A stretch of 64,000 bases of DNA from Micromonospora sp. HNM0581 (lineage in GTDB: Bacteria; Actinomycetota; Actinomycetes; Mycobacteriales; Micromonosporaceae). The notes below the pieces were generated by a model. The model saw only the letters and a program-made list of their open reading frames with translations, made no database searches and was not told the DNA's origin. The position numbers and the translations under genes were made by a program. The DNA is taken from positions 124,001-188,000 of the forward strand of contig NZ_JAASAD010000003.1 in the NCBI RefSeq assembly GCF_012726175.1, written 5' to 3'. Positions 8,841 to 17,726 of this stretch are shown one piece after another (within the stretch, counting starts at the first letter, position 1; each line of letters starts with the position of its first letter).

Positions 8841-8846
8841 GTTTCC

Positions 8847-9857
8847 TCATCGCTGTGGCACATGGTCGAGCGTGAGACCACGGTTGTCGGCATGGGTGAC
8901 CCAGTAGTCGCGCAGCAGGCCCTTGCGAAGCAGGGACTCCGCCCACGCCTCGGCCGCCCGCGGGTCACGGGCGAACGCGAAGCAGGCGGGCCCGGTCACG
9001 CTGAGCGCGACGGCGTCGACGGCGGGCGAGGCGCGACCGGCGGCCAGCACGTCCTCGACGGGCCGGCCCTGGAACATGATCTGTTCCCGTTTGAAGTGGC
9101 TGGTGAAGGTGATCTCGTTGACCGCGTCGCAGAATCCGTCGAAGTCGTGCTCCGCGACGGCCGGGGCCAGCCCGAGGAACACCAGCTGCGCGGTGCGCCG
9201 CGCCTCCTCGGACGGGATCGGGGTGACCCGCTTGAACCAGTCCAGCTCCTGCTGGCCGCCGAGGTGCCGCCCGTGGGTGATCAGGATCAGCACCGGCCAC
9301 GGCGGGAACGGCAGGCTCACCACCGGCCGGGGCACCGGTGCGGGCGGCGCGTAGCGGCTGGGCCGCAGGAACGCGGCCGGATCGGCGGCCATCTCCGGCG
9401 GGTTGCGGTGGCCGCCGTCGACCAGGAAGCCGCCGGTGGCCGCCAGCCCGGTGCTCGCACCCGAGGTGCGACCCCGGCCCAGCAGGCGGGAGAGCTCCGG
9501 CAACTCGACACTCCGGCCACAGATCTCGGCGTACGCGCGACCGACCGCGAGCAGCGTGGCCGTCTTGGACCCGAACCCGGTGTGCTGCGGCAGCGGCCTG
9601 GTCAGGCGCACGTCGACGGGCGGGCCCTCCCAGCGCTTCTCCAGCGTGGCCAGGGCGGCGAGCAGGCCGGCCGCGGTCTCCTCGGCCGCGCCGCTCACCC
9701 GGGACGCGCCGGGGACCGGCTGCACCTCGGCGATCAGGCCGGGCCGGCGGACCGCCATCGCCGCGATGCCGTTGCGGCGCAGCGACCCGGCGTCCAGGTT
9801 GATCAGGGTGAAGCTGAGGCGGGACGGCCCGGACACCCGGACCGCTCGCGGGGTCAC
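8847..9857 (-). CDS. forT: ForT/PyfQ-type C-glycoside synthase (beta-RFAP-synthase homologue)
   Basis: This 336-residue GHMP-fold protein resembles beta-ribofuranosylaminobenzene 5'-phosphate synthase: VRVSGPSRLSFTLINLD at the N-terminus and the phosphate-binding LPQHTGFGSKTA at 89-100. Homologues ForT (formycin) and PyfQ (pyrazofurin) decarboxylate 4-substituted pyrazole-3,5-dicarboxylates while joining them to PRPP through a C-C bond. GTG at 9857 overlaps the upstream PurC stop (GTGA). Its presence beside PurC and PurB paralogues is the strongest single clue to a C-nucleoside product. Archaeal beta-RFAP synthase for methanopterin is excluded by context. Confidence 0.88.
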   Translation of the reverse strand: MTPRAVRVSGPSRLSFTLINLDAGSLRRNGIAAMAVRRPGLIAEVQPVPGASRVSGAAEETAAGLLAALATLEKRWEGPPVDVRLTRPLPQHTGFGSKTATLLAVGRAYAEICGRSVELPELSRLLGRGRTSGASTGLAATGGFLVDGGHRNPPEMAADPAAFLRPSRYAPPAPVPRPVVSLPFPPWPVLILITHGRHLGGQQELDWFKRVTPIPSEEARRTAQLVFLGLAPAVAEHDFDGFCDAVNEITFTSHFKREQIMFQGRPVEDVLAAGRASPAVDAVALSVTGPACFAFARDPRAAEAWAESLLRKGLLRDYWVTHADNRGLTLDHVPQR

Positions 9858-10837
9858 CGTCCGCTCCCGGCACCGGCGGCGACGGCGTCGTCGTAGCGCC
9901 GGGCGGCGGCGGTGAGCCGGTTCCGGGCGGCGGCCGTCCCGGTCGTCCACAGCTCGGCGAGGGTGGCGTAGACGTCGGCGACCGCGCCGATCGTCTCCGG
10001 GTCGAGCGGCGCGGGAGGCGCCCACTCGGCGCGCGGCACCCCGTCCCGGACGTACGCCTGGACGCGGTCGCGCAGCCCGGGGTGGATCGCGCGCAGCAGC
10101 TCCTTGCAGACCGGCGTGTCGCCGAGGTAAAAGCGGTTCTCGTCCGGGGTGCCCGCGTGGTCCACGATCATCAGGCGGCGGTCGTCGTCGTACCCGAACT
10201 CGGCCTTGCCGTCGACCAGGGTGAGCCCGATCTGCTCGCAGCGTTCGCCGACGGTGGCGCAGACCCGGCGGGCGGCCGCGGTCAGCGCGGTCAAGTCGTC
10301 GGGGCCGACGCCACCGATCCGGGCCGCCTCGGCGCGGGTGAGGAACCGGTCGGTCTCCTCGAACTTGCTGGTGAACTCGACCATGTCGGCGGCGAGCCGC
10401 CCGGTCACCGGGTCGGGCGCGGGCACGTCGGCGGGGTCCAGCGCTCCGGCCGCGATCCGCCGGTGCACGGACGACTCGGGGCGCAGCTCGCGCCGGTAGA
10501 CCACCTGGAGCGGGATCAGCCGGGCGGGCCCGGTCGGCCGGGTGCCGCTCAGGTCGCGGCCGAGCAGCCTGATGCGGATGGTGTCCGCGGCGACCTGCTC
10601 GACGAAGTGCGTGGCGAGCCCGGCGTCGTGCAGCAGGCCGAACGAGTGCACCGCCATCGCGCAGGAGGCGCGCCCCTTGCCCGGGATCCGGTCCGGCATC
10701 ACACCGTGGTCGAACACCGAGTATCGGTCGGAGAAGGTCATCAGGGCGTCACCGGCCCGCCCCTCGGCGGGCGGCACCAGCACCCGAAGGTCCTTTGTCG
10801 ACCACTGCTTCACAAGCGCCTCCGCGAGCGTCGTCAC
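9854..10837 (-). CDS. forC: SAICAR-synthetase homologue (PurC family), formycin-type
   Basis: The 327-residue protein aligns with the longer PurC type: STKDLRVL, TFSDRYSVFDHG, the KG loop, YRRELRPESS, and VDHAGTPDENRF where normal PurC has the DEISPD strand. It would activate a carboxylate with ATP and attach aspartate to the carboxyl of the pyrazole ribonucleotide made by the next enzyme. The following PurB-like lyase would then leave a carboxamide. GTG at 10837 is the first operon start, facing away from the amidohydrolase gene across an 83-base divergent spacer. It differs greatly from the second PurC at 6067-6777, so the two are not a recent duplication. Confidence 0.85.
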   Translation of the reverse strand: MTTLAEALVKQWSTKDLRVLVPPAEGRAGDALMTFSDRYSVFDHGVMPDRIPGKGRASCAMAVHSFGLLHDAGLATHFVEQVAADTIRIRLLGRDLSGTRPTGPARLIPLQVVYRRELRPESSVHRRIAAGALDPADVPAPDPVTGRLAADMVEFTSKFEETDRFLTRAEAARIGGVGPDDLTALTAAARRVCATVGERCEQIGLTLVDGKAEFGYDDDRRLMIVDHAGTPDENRFYLGDTPVCKELLRAIHPGLRDRVQAYVRDGVPRAEWAPPAPLDPETIGAVADVYATLAELWTTGTAAARNRLTAAARRYDDAVAAGAGSGR

Positions 10838-10920
10838 GACTACCGACAGGGGGACGGTTCACGGACGCCGGGCGTGACAGAGTGGACGGAACTTTCGCCG
10901 TCCCGGACAAGGATTCCGAC

Positions 10921-12108
10921 GTGAGCACACTTGCCGTCGTCAACGCCGCCGCCGTCTTCTCGGGCGATCTGGCCGCACCGATGCTGACCGGTGCGGACAC
11001 CGTGCTGTGCGCGGACGGCACAGTGGTCGCCGCCGGCCCGGCCGACACGCTGGCCGACGGGGTGGCGGACGCGGACGCGGTCCTGGACGCCGCGGGCGGC
11101 ACGGTGGCGCCCGGCCTGATCGATTCACACGGCCACGTGACTTTCGGCGACTGGACCCCCCGACAGCAGACGGTCGGCTTCCTGGAGAGCTACGTCCACG
11201 GCGGGGTGACGCGAATGATCTCCGCGGGCGAGGTGCACGTCCCGGGCCGCCCCCGCGACCGCGAAGGCGTGAAGGCCCTGGCGGTGGCCGCGCGAGCGTC
11301 GTTCGACGCGATCCGCCCCGGTGGCATGCGGGTGCACGCCGGCAACGTCCTGCTCGAACCCACGCTGGACGAGAGCGACTTCCGGCACCTGGTGCGGTGC
11401 GGTGTCTGGCTGGCCAAGTTCGGCTTCGGCGCGTACACCGACCCGCTGGACGCGGTGCCGCAGCTGCGGGTGGCGAAGAGCTGTGGTCTGCTCGTGATGT
11501 GCCACGCGGGGGGCGTCAGCGCGGCCGGCTCGGGCGCCCTGCGCGCCGACGCGTTGCTGCGGCTGGACCCGCACGTCTGCGGGCACGCCAACGGCGGCCC
11601 GACCGCGATGCCGGACGCCGACGTGGACCTGCTGATCGCGGAGAGCGCGATGGCCCTCCAGGTGGTGCAGGCGGGCAATTTGCGGTCCACGCTGCGGCTG
11701 GTGCGGCGAGCCGCCGAGCAGGACGCGCTCGCACGGGTGGTGGTCGGCTCGGACACGCCGTCGGGGTTCGGGGTGATGCCGCTGGCCGTCCTCAAGACCG
11801 TGGTCGAACTGACCTGCCTCGTACCGCTCGACCCCGCCGTCGCGTGGGCCCTGGCGACCGGCAACGTGGGGCGGGTCTGGGGGTTGCCGGCCGGGCGGAT
11901 CGCGGCGGGCGCGGCGGCGGACCTCGTCGTGTTGTCAGCGCCGCGGGGCGGGATGGCCGACGACGCGGCGGGGGCGATGCGCAACGGGGACGTCCCGGCG
12001 ATCACGGCGGTGGTCACCGACGGGCAGGTCCGGGTGCTGACCAGCCGGAACACTCCCGCGCCCGCACGCCCCGCGGCGCTGACGCAGCCGGGCACGAGGC
12101 CACGCTGA
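10921..12108 (+). CDS. Enamidase-like metal-dependent amidohydrolase
   Basis: A 395-residue amidohydrolase-superfamily protein. Ligand positions visible are HGH in DSHGHV, a candidate carboxylated lysine in AKFGFG, histidines in CHAGG and GHANGG, and the aspartate in GSDTPSG. The overall look is closest to enamidase and imidazolonepropionase relatives that open cyclic amides or enamines. GTG at 10921 follows AAGGATT. It is transcribed alone, divergent from the operon starting at 10837 and convergent with the flavin operon. A role in hydrolysing a hydrazone, imine or lactam on the way to the pyrazole is inferred. It could instead be a deaminase acting on the product. Confidence 0.75.
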   Translation: MSTLAVVNAAAVFSGDLAAPMLTGADTVLCADGTVVAAGPADTLADGVADADAVLDAAGGTVAPGLIDSHGHVTFGDWTPRQQTVGFLESYVHGGVTRMISAGEVHVPGRPRDREGVKALAVAARASFDAIRPGGMRVHAGNVLLEPTLDESDFRHLVRCGVWLAKFGFGAYTDPLDAVPQLRVAKSCGLLVMCHAGGVSAAGSGALRADALLRLDPHVCGHANGGPTAMPDADVDLLIAESAMALQVVQAGNLRSTLRLVRRAAEQDALARVVVGSDTPSGFGVMPLAVLKTVVELTCLVPLDPAVAWALATGNVGRVWGLPAGRIAAGAAADLVVLSAPRGGMADDAAGAMRNGDVPAITAVVTDGQVRVLTSRNTPAPARPAALTQPGTRPR

Positions 12109-12129
12109 ACCACCACCACCTCCCGGCCA

Positions 12130-12152
12130 GACCGGGACGGACCCGCCCGGTC
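12130..12152. terminator. Candidate hairpin between convergent genes
   Basis: A 7-bp stem GACCGGG/CCCGGTC closes a 9-base loop in the 42-base gap between the amidohydrolase and the oxidase gene. It overlaps the oxidase stop codon and has no U-run, so support is weak. Confidence 0.3.
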
Positions 12153-13248
12153 AGGCCGAAGCGAACCGACCCGGCCGGAACGCCCCGGCCAACTCGTGCT
12201 CACCACCCCCGGTGACCTCGCGCGCCGCGATCTCCCCGAGCAACGGCCCGAGCGTGAGCCCGCTGTGCGTGACGATCACGTAGAGCTTGTCCTGCCCCGG
12301 CACCGGCCCGACGATGCTGCGCCCGTCGCGCGGCATCGGGCGGACCCCTGCGAAGGCAGCCTCGACCGTGACTCCCGCCGCCGCGGGCAGGACCTCCGGC
12401 AACCGGGCCAGCACGGCCGCCGCGGCCACCCCGGTGTCCTGCGGCAGCCGCACGTCGACCTGTTGGCAACGCAGCACCAGTCGTCGTCCGTGGTGCGGCC
12501 GGATGCTCAGACCCGGCGCGTGCACCACCCGCCCCAGGCTCACCCCGGGCGGCATCGGCGACGTCTGGACCAGCAGCCCGCGGGTCAGGACGCCGGGATC
12601 GTCCGGGCCGGCCAGGGGCAGTCCGTAGCCGCGCCCGGCCAGCAGACCGGCGGTGGTCCGACCCGCGCAGCAGACCACCGCGTCGGCGGTGATCCGGTCC
12701 CCCGACACCAGCCGTACGCCGTCGCCGCCGAGCTCGGCGACGGGTGCGTCCAGGCGGACCCGCAGGCCGTGCCGCCGCCCGGCCGCACGCAGCCGTTTCA
12801 GGAAAAGGTCCGCGACGACGTAGCCGTCGTCCGGGTAGTGGACCACCGGGCCGGCGTCGTCCGGGATGCGCAGCGCCGGCTCGAGGCGGCGGGCCGCACG
12901 GGGGGTGTACTGCTCGGCGGCCCAGCCCTTGGCCCGGTACGACGCGGTGGCCTCCAGCAGCGTCTTGGCGGCCTCCGGGCTGTCGGTCCAGTGCAGGTTG
13001 CCGGCCGGATGGAAGCCGTTGCCGGGTATGTCGGCCGCGAGGCGCCGGTGCGCGGCCTGTGCCTCGTGGGTGAGAGCCCAGTAGTCCGCGTTGCCGTCGT
13101 CCACCGGGTTGACCCAGGCGAAGCTGTGCGCGGACAGGGTCCGCTCCGGCGGATCGGCACCGAGCAGCGTGACCGAGGCTCCGGTACGGGCCAGCCGGTA
13201 CGCCACGCAGGTGCCGACCGCCCCCGCACCGACCACGACGATCCTCAT
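12151..13248 (-). CDS. FAD-dependent amino-acid-oxidase-like enzyme (DAO family)
   Basis: A 365-residue glycine/D-amino-acid-oxidase fold: VVGAGAVG at 5-12 binds FAD, and a C-terminal GVRPMPRDGRSIVGP plus THSGLTLGP is the family's usual second flavin segment. In s56-p1 and triacsin pathways an oxidase of this family acts after hydrazine synthetase and releases the hydrazino acid from the lysine-derived N-N adduct. Here it ends the Rieske/flavin-dehydrogenase operon, with its ATG at 13248 overlapping the previous stop (ATGA). I infer oxidation at the C-N bond of the N-N-linked dipeptide-like intermediate. Other sarcosine-oxidase-like reactions are possible. Confidence 0.85.
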   Translation of the reverse strand: MRIVVVGAGAVGTCVAYRLARTGASVTLLGADPPERTLSAHSFAWVNPVDDGNADYWALTHEAQAAHRRLAADIPGNGFHPAGNLHWTDSPEAAKTLLEATASYRAKGWAAEQYTPRAARRLEPALRIPDDAGPVVHYPDDGYVVADLFLKRLRAAGRRHGLRVRLDAPVAELGGDGVRLVSGDRITADAVVCCAGRTTAGLLAGRGYGLPLAGPDDPGVLTRGLLVQTSPMPPGVSLGRVVHAPGLSIRPHHGRRLVLRCQQVDVRLPQDTGVAAAAVLARLPEVLPAAAGVTVEAAFAGVRPMPRDGRSIVGPVPGQDKLYVIVTHSGLTLGPLLGEIAAREVTGGGEHELAGAFRPGRFASA

Positions 13249-14906
13249 CGGTCGCCCCGCGCGTTGTGCCGCGGGTCGGACGAGCCCGGCGTGCCGCCGG
13301 AACCGGGCGGGCCGAACGCGCGCCCGCACCGATAGCCGCCGGTCAGCGCGGCGGCCAGCGTCGCGCCGGAGCCGGGATAGCCGGGTCCCATCGGGCCGGC
13401 CGCGACATTGCCGCACGCGTACAGGCCGGGGATCGCACTGCCGTCCGCCCGCAGCACGGCACCGGTCGGGCCGGTCCGGACGCCGCCCTTGGTGCCGATC
13501 ATGCCGGAGCGCACCTCGACCGCGTGGTACGGCGGCTCCTCGATCGGGCCCAGGCACGGGTTGCCGGGTTGCCGGTCGTCGCCGTAGTAGCGGTCGTGCT
13601 CGGTCTCGCCGCGCCCGAACTCCGGGTCGTGGCCGTCCCGGGCGTGGGTGTTGAACCCGGCCACCGTCCGGACCAGACCGTTCTCGTCCACGCCGCAGTT
13701 CTTGGCGAGTTCGGCGAGCGACGTGCCGTGTCGCCACCAGCCGGGCGGTGGGGCGCCGGCCGGCGTGCCGCCCACCGCGTAGCGGCGTCGGAACGCGTCG
13801 TCGAACACCAGGTAGGCGGGACTGTGCCGAAGCCGGTGCAGGGTCGGGTCGAACGCGTGCAGCGCGCGGGTGATGTCGTTGTAGTTGACCGCCTCGTTGA
13901 CGAACCGGCGGCCGGTCCGGTCCACCAGGATCGAGCCGGGCAGGCAGCGTTCGGCGACCAGGTGGCGGGTCAACGGTTCACCGTCGTACGTCTCGCCCGG
14001 GTCCTGGACGATCGGCGCCCACCAGGCGTCCGACATCGCGTCCAGCGCGGCGCCGGCCGCCATCGCCATGACCAGGCCGGCGCCGCGGTTGCCGGGCGGG
14101 CTGACCGGCGCGCTGGCGGGCTCACGCAGGAACGCCCGCCGCAACACCGTGTTCCACTCGAAACCGCCGCTGGCCAGCACCACGCCGAGCGCGGCGGGCA
14201 GGTCGCCGGCGTCCGTGCGTACCCCGGTTATCCGGTTGCCGTCACTCAGCAGGCCGCGCGCCGGGGTGCCGGTGCGGAACCGGACGCCGCGGTCGTCGGC
14301 AGCGGCGACCAGGCCGGCGACCAGGCCGGCGCCGACGGCCACCACGCCGTCGCGTTCGCGGCGGGCCACCTCGGTCTCGTCGCGGGTGCCGGGCCAGCGG
14401 CTGCGCTGCCGCTCGTCGTACGTGAGGGCGGCGGTGAAGTGCGGGCCGACCCGGATCCGGTCGAGCAGGCCGGGACGGCCGGCAGTGGCGTAGGGCAGCA
14501 CGTCCAGGCAGCGACCGCCGCCGGGCAACGCGCCGGGCCAGTCACTATGGTAGTCGGGCCGGTCGATGGCGGCGACCCGGACCGGCGTGTGGGACAGCAG
14601 GTAGTCGACCATCGGGCCGACGGTGTCGAGGAACAGGTCGATGTCGGCGTCGGGCACCGCGCCCTCGGTGACCCGCTTCAGATAGCGACGGGCCGCGTCG
14701 CCCGAGTCGGTGAGACCGAGGGCGCCCAGCATCGGGTTCTCCGGCGCCCAGATCATGCCACCGGAGACCGCGGTGGTGCCGCCGAGGCGGTCGGTGCTCT
14801 CCAGCACGGTGACCCGCCGCCCGGCGTCGGCCGCCAGGCAGGCGGCCAGCAGCCCGGCGCCGCCGGATCCGACCACCACGACGTCGGTGGCGTCGGAGAC
14901 ATTCAT
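13245..14906 (-). CDS. FAD-binding dehydrogenase, fumarate-reductase/ketosteroid-dehydrogenase type
   Basis: The 553-residue protein begins with VVVGSGGAGLLAAC, an ADP-binding fold, then GGTTAVSGGMIWAP, the flavin-contact motif of the succinate dehydrogenase/3-ketosteroid dehydrogenase family. The C-terminus has GGVRTGPTGAVL and an AGNVAAGPMGPGYPGSG closure. Such enzymes insert a double bond next to a carbonyl or carboxylate. Here it could aromatise a pyrazoline or pyrazolidine ring to pyrazole. It is sandwiched by ATGA overlaps between the Rieske and oxidase genes, so all three should be made in step. The substrate is inferred. Confidence 0.85.
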   Translation of the reverse strand: MNVSDATDVVVVGSGGAGLLAACLAADAGRRVTVLESTDRLGGTTAVSGGMIWAPENPMLGALGLTDSGDAARRYLKRVTEGAVPDADIDLFLDTVGPMVDYLLSHTPVRVAAIDRPDYHSDWPGALPGGGRCLDVLPYATAGRPGLLDRIRVGPHFTAALTYDERQRSRWPGTRDETEVARRERDGVVAVGAGLVAGLVAAADDRGVRFRTGTPARGLLSDGNRITGVRTDAGDLPAALGVVLASGGFEWNTVLRRAFLREPASAPVSPPGNRGAGLVMAMAAGAALDAMSDAWWAPIVQDPGETYDGEPLTRHLVAERCLPGSILVDRTGRRFVNEAVNYNDITRALHAFDPTLHRLRHSPAYLVFDDAFRRRYAVGGTPAGAPPPGWWRHGTSLAELAKNCGVDENGLVRTVAGFNTHARDGHDPEFGRGETEHDRYYGDDRQPGNPCLGPIEEPPYHAVEVRSGMIGTKGGVRTGPTGAVLRADGSAIPGLYACGNVAAGPMGPGYPGSGATLAAALTGGYRCGRAFGPPGSGGTPGSSDPRHNARGDR

Positions 14907-16117
14907 CGGGTACGCCAGTCGCAGCCGGCGGGTACGGTCAGCGCGGCCGAGCGAACCTGCCCGTAGTCGGCGTCGACGCCGGGGGCACGCTGTCCGAGCG
15001 CGTGTTGTTTCAGCGCCTTGAGCAGGTAGCGACGGGTGGCGATGATGCCGGTGTCGCTGCGGCCCGGGTTCTCCCGAGTGCGGTCGACGATTGGGCCCAT
15101 GCTCTCCTGCACGGCGATGTCCTGCATGACCAGGCCGCGGATGCCGGAGAAGCTGCGGCCGTCACGCATCTCGCCGCGGTCCTGACCCCAGGCGTTCTCC
15201 CTGCTCCAGCCCGCGCGGATGTTGTCCGGGTCGAGGGTGGCCAGGTCGAGGCCGAACTGGCTGGCGAACACCGTCGGGTCGACGGGTCGCTCCTCGTTGT
15301 ACCAGAGGTACCACATGATCGTGCGGTGGTCGTCGACCGGCACCCAGGCGTGCCAGAGCCGGTCGCCGGACGGCAGTTCGGGAACCACCGTGTAGAACGG
15401 CATGGCGAACGGCTTGACCCGGACGAGCTGCTCGCCGGTGGACAGGTGCCGGACGGCGGCGAAACGCAGCCCGTACGGCTGTTCGTCGATGTCGTCACGC
15501 GGGGCCACGTCGTCCAGCAGTTCGCGCAGGGCGCCGGCCCGGGCCTCGGTCTCGTGCAGCAGGGCGACGTGCGCGGAGTCCACGTCGGCCTCCAGGCCCT
15601 GCAACCAGTTGCACTCGACCGGGGCGATGAGGCCGAACACCTGCTCGGGCGGCAGCTTGTGGAAAGCGAAGCCGGGCAGCGGCGGCGCCTCACAGGTCGG
15701 GTTACCGGGCCAGATCCAGATGATGCCGCCGGCCTCGGCGACTGGGTAGGTGCGCATCTTGACGCGAGAGGCGAACTTGGTCAGCTCCGGCGGCTCGGAC
15801 GGGGTCTCCAGCACCTCGCCGGTGACTGAGAACTTCCAGCCGTGGTAGATGCAGCGCAGCGCGCAGTCCTCGTTGCGGGCCAGGACGAGCGAGGCGCCCC
15901 GGTGCGGGCACGCCTCGGCGAAGCAGCCCAGGGTCCCGTCGGCGGCCCGGAACAGCACGAGCTTCTCGCCGAGCAGCTCGACCGGGACCGGTGCGCCGCC
16001 AGGTTCCGCGACCCGGGCCGAGCGCATGACGGGCATCCAGTACTCCCGCAGCAGGTCGCCCATCGGTGTACCGGCCCCCACCCGGGTGAGCTGGTCATTG
16101 ACTGTCCTGGTGGTCAT
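14903..16117 (-). CDS. Rieske non-heme iron oxygenase, alpha subunit
   Basis: A 404-residue oxygenase. The Rieske cluster ligands are C70 and H72 (CPHRG) and C89 and H92 (CIYHGW). The mononuclear iron site sits around NWLQGLEADVDSAHVALLH, giving the D-x-x-H-x4-H pattern. This is the phthalate-dioxygenase-like single-component type; no ferredoxin or reductase gene is near, so electrons must come from elsewhere. ATG at 16117 follows GGAGAA; a GTG at 16150 is less well placed. As first gene of the three-gene oxidative operon it may hydroxylate the carbon that later carries the 4-amino group or starts desaturation. Confidence 0.88.
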   Translation of the reverse strand: MTTRTVNDQLTRVGAGTPMGDLLREYWMPVMRSARVAEPGGAPVPVELLGEKLVLFRAADGTLGCFAEACPHRGASLVLARNEDCALRCIYHGWKFSVTGEVLETPSEPPELTKFASRVKMRTYPVAEAGGIIWIWPGNPTCEAPPLPGFAFHKLPPEQVFGLIAPVECNWLQGLEADVDSAHVALLHETEARAGALRELLDDVAPRDDIDEQPYGLRFAAVRHLSTGEQLVRVKPFAMPFYTVVPELPSGDRLWHAWVPVDDHRTIMWYLWYNEERPVDPTVFASQFGLDLATLDPDNIRAGWSRENAWGQDRGEMRDGRSFSGIRGLVMQDIAVQESMGPIVDRTRENPGRSDTGIIATRRYLLKALKQHALGQRAPGVDADYGQVRSAALTVPAGCDWRTR

Positions 16118-16379
16118 CGACGTTCTCCGTCCGTCCCGCGGGTCGGTCACTCCTCTGGTGGACGAACGGACGGGACGATGCGTGACAGCGCGATGACGTT
16201 CGGCTATGAAGTCCCTTGACGCTGACGTACTTCTATGTTGAGATTGCTTTACCCAGCCGCCGCATTCGCGAGCTGCCCAGGCTTTCCGGATAAGCCGCGC
16301 GACTCCTTCAGTGCAACCAGGAGCAGATGCTTCACGACTGCAGCCAATCGACCTTCAGCTGCCCATAGAGTGAGGCTCG
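16118..16379. promoter_or_regulatory. Divergent intergenic region between oxidative and N-N operons
   Basis: This 262-base gap separates the minus-strand Rieske operon from the plus-strand operon of ten genes, so it should hold promoters for both. The central part (about 16200-16330) is less GC-rich than its surroundings and contains TTGACG at 16216-16221, but I see no convincing -10 partner at 16-18 bases and no clear operator repeat. Confidence 0.5.
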
Positions 16380-17726
16380 ATGAAAATCCGTCAGGTCCTG
16401 TTCGTCAACCTTCGGCGCATCGAAAGGGAAGGAATGGAGTCCCTGCTGGCTGCGCGCCGGCTGGGCTACGAGGTCGTGCTACTGGGCCGCTCACTGCCGG
16501 ACTTCGCCGCGCCGCTGGTGACCGATTTCCACCAGGTGGACACCTACGACACCGAGTTGGCCCTGGCCGCCGCCAACGAGCTGGCCAGCAAGCACGACAT
16601 CGCAGGGGTGCCCAGCTTCACCGAGATCGACGTTCAGCTCGCGGCCGCGATCGCGGCGCAGCTCGGGTTGCCGGGGATGAGCGCCACCTCCGCGCTGCGC
16701 GCCCGAAACAAATTCGAGATGAAGAATGCGTTACGAGATCTCGACGGTGTCCTGCCGGAATTTCGCCGGGTGCGGACGCTGGCCGAGCTTCGGCGGGCGG
16801 TCGAAGAAATAGGGTTTCCTGCAATCATTAAGCCGACCGGCGCCTCCGGCTCCAAGGGAGTTTTCGAACTGCGCCGGCCGGAGGACGTGGAACCGGCGCT
16901 GGAGCAGCTCGAACGAATCGCCAGCCCGCAATTCGACGCGGTGTTCCGGCAGTTCGGGGCGGAATTCATCGTCGAGGAATACCTGGACGGCACCGAGTTC
17001 AGCGTGGAGGGCATGGTCGCCGCCGGGCAGGTGCACGTGGTCGCCGTGACCGACAAGATCACCTCGGTGCCGTACCACCTGGAGGTCGACCACCGGATGC
17101 CGGCCGCGATGGGCGCCGAGACCCTCGCCGGCGTCACCGCTACCACTGGCCGCATCGTCACCGCGCTGGGCTTCGACAACTGCGCCTTCCACCTGGAGGC
17201 GAAGTGGGGCCCGAAGGGGATGCGGTTCATCGAGGTGGCCGCGCGGCCGGCCGGTGACTACATCGCCTCGCACCTGATCCCGCTCGCCACCGGCGTCGAC
17301 TACTTCGCCGACCTGATCCGGATCGCGGTCGGCGAGGCACCGGTCCTCCAGCCGGACCGCGCCCTCCACGCCGGGCTTCGGTTCGTGCTGGCCGACGGGC
17401 CGGGTCGCTTCGACGGCGTGGACGGGGTGGCAGCGGTGGCCGGCGATCCGGGCTACCCGCACCTGTTCTTCGAGCACCCGCCGGGCACCGCGATCGCGTT
17501 GCCGCCGGAGAACTTCGGCCAGCAGCGGGTCGCCGCAGTCGTCGCCCGGCACGCCACCCGCGCCGGCCTGGACGCGCTGCTGGACGCGGTGCCCGGCAAG
17601 GTCACCGCCCGGATGGACGCTCCGCCGCCGCGCCGCTCCGCACCAGCACCAGCACCAGCACCAGCACCAGCACCAGCACCAGCGACGCTTCGAACCCCGA
17701 CCCTGGACGGGATGTCGAATCGATGA
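16380..17726 (+). CDS. ATP-grasp ligase with an Ala-Pro repeat tail
   Basis: A 448-residue ATP-grasp enzyme: preATP-grasp Rossmann segment to about 100, then FPAIIKPTGASGSKGVF (ATP-binding lysine and glycine loop near 148-164), VEEYLDGTEFSVEG, and the metal-binding FIEVAARPAGDY near 282-293. These ligases activate a carboxylate as acyl-phosphate and couple it to an amine or ammonia. It opens the N-N operon and overlaps the next gene (ATGA at 17723), so it likely makes an amide in pyrazole assembly or protects an intermediate. The C-terminal ~30 residues carry an APAPAP stretch encoded by a 6-base repeat and are probably disordered. Confidence 0.82.
   Translation: MKIRQVLFVNLRRIEREGMESLLAARRLGYEVVLLGRSLPDFAAPLVTDFHQVDTYDTELALAAANELASKHDIAGVPSFTEIDVQLAAAIAAQLGLPGMSATSALRARNKFEMKNALRDLDGVLPEFRRVRTLAELRRAVEEIGFPAIIKPTGASGSKGVFELRRPEDVEPALEQLERIASPQFDAVFRQFGAEFIVEEYLDGTEFSVEGMVAAGQVHVVAVTDKITSVPYHLEVDHRMPAAMGAETLAGVTATTGRIVTALGFDNCAFHLEAKWGPKGMRFIEVAARPAGDYIASHLIPLATGVDYFADLIRIAVGEAPVLQPDRALHAGLRFVLADGPGRFDGVDGVAAVAGDPGYPHLFFEHPPGTAIALPPENFGQQRVAAVVARHATRAGLDALLDAVPGKVTARMDAPPPRRSAPAPAPAPAPAPAPATLRTPTLDGMSNR
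17640..17683 (+). repeat. CACCAG hexanucleotide tandem repeat in coding sequence
   Basis: Seven head-to-tail copies of CACCAG encode an Ala-Pro run in the tail of the ATP-grasp ligase. The length is a multiple of three, so copy-number change would keep the frame. Confidence 0.95.

Noticed and set aside
7635-9896. Plus-strand open frame of about 750 codons
   Set aside because: Antisense to the PurB-like and ForT-like genes, which have clear family motifs; typical high-GC shadow.
6067-10837. Primary purine-biosynthesis genes (purB, purC)
   Set aside because: Two unlike PurC copies, a C-glycoside synthase and antibiotic-type neighbours show these are pathway-specific paralogues.
16200-16260. 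Sigma-70 promoter from TTGACG at 16216
   Set aside because: The only TATGTT-like -10 is 12 bases away, too close; left as an unresolved promoter region.
17640-17683. CRISPR-like or regulatory repeat array
   Set aside because: Units are 6 bases with no spacers and are inside a coding frame; a simple tandem repeat.
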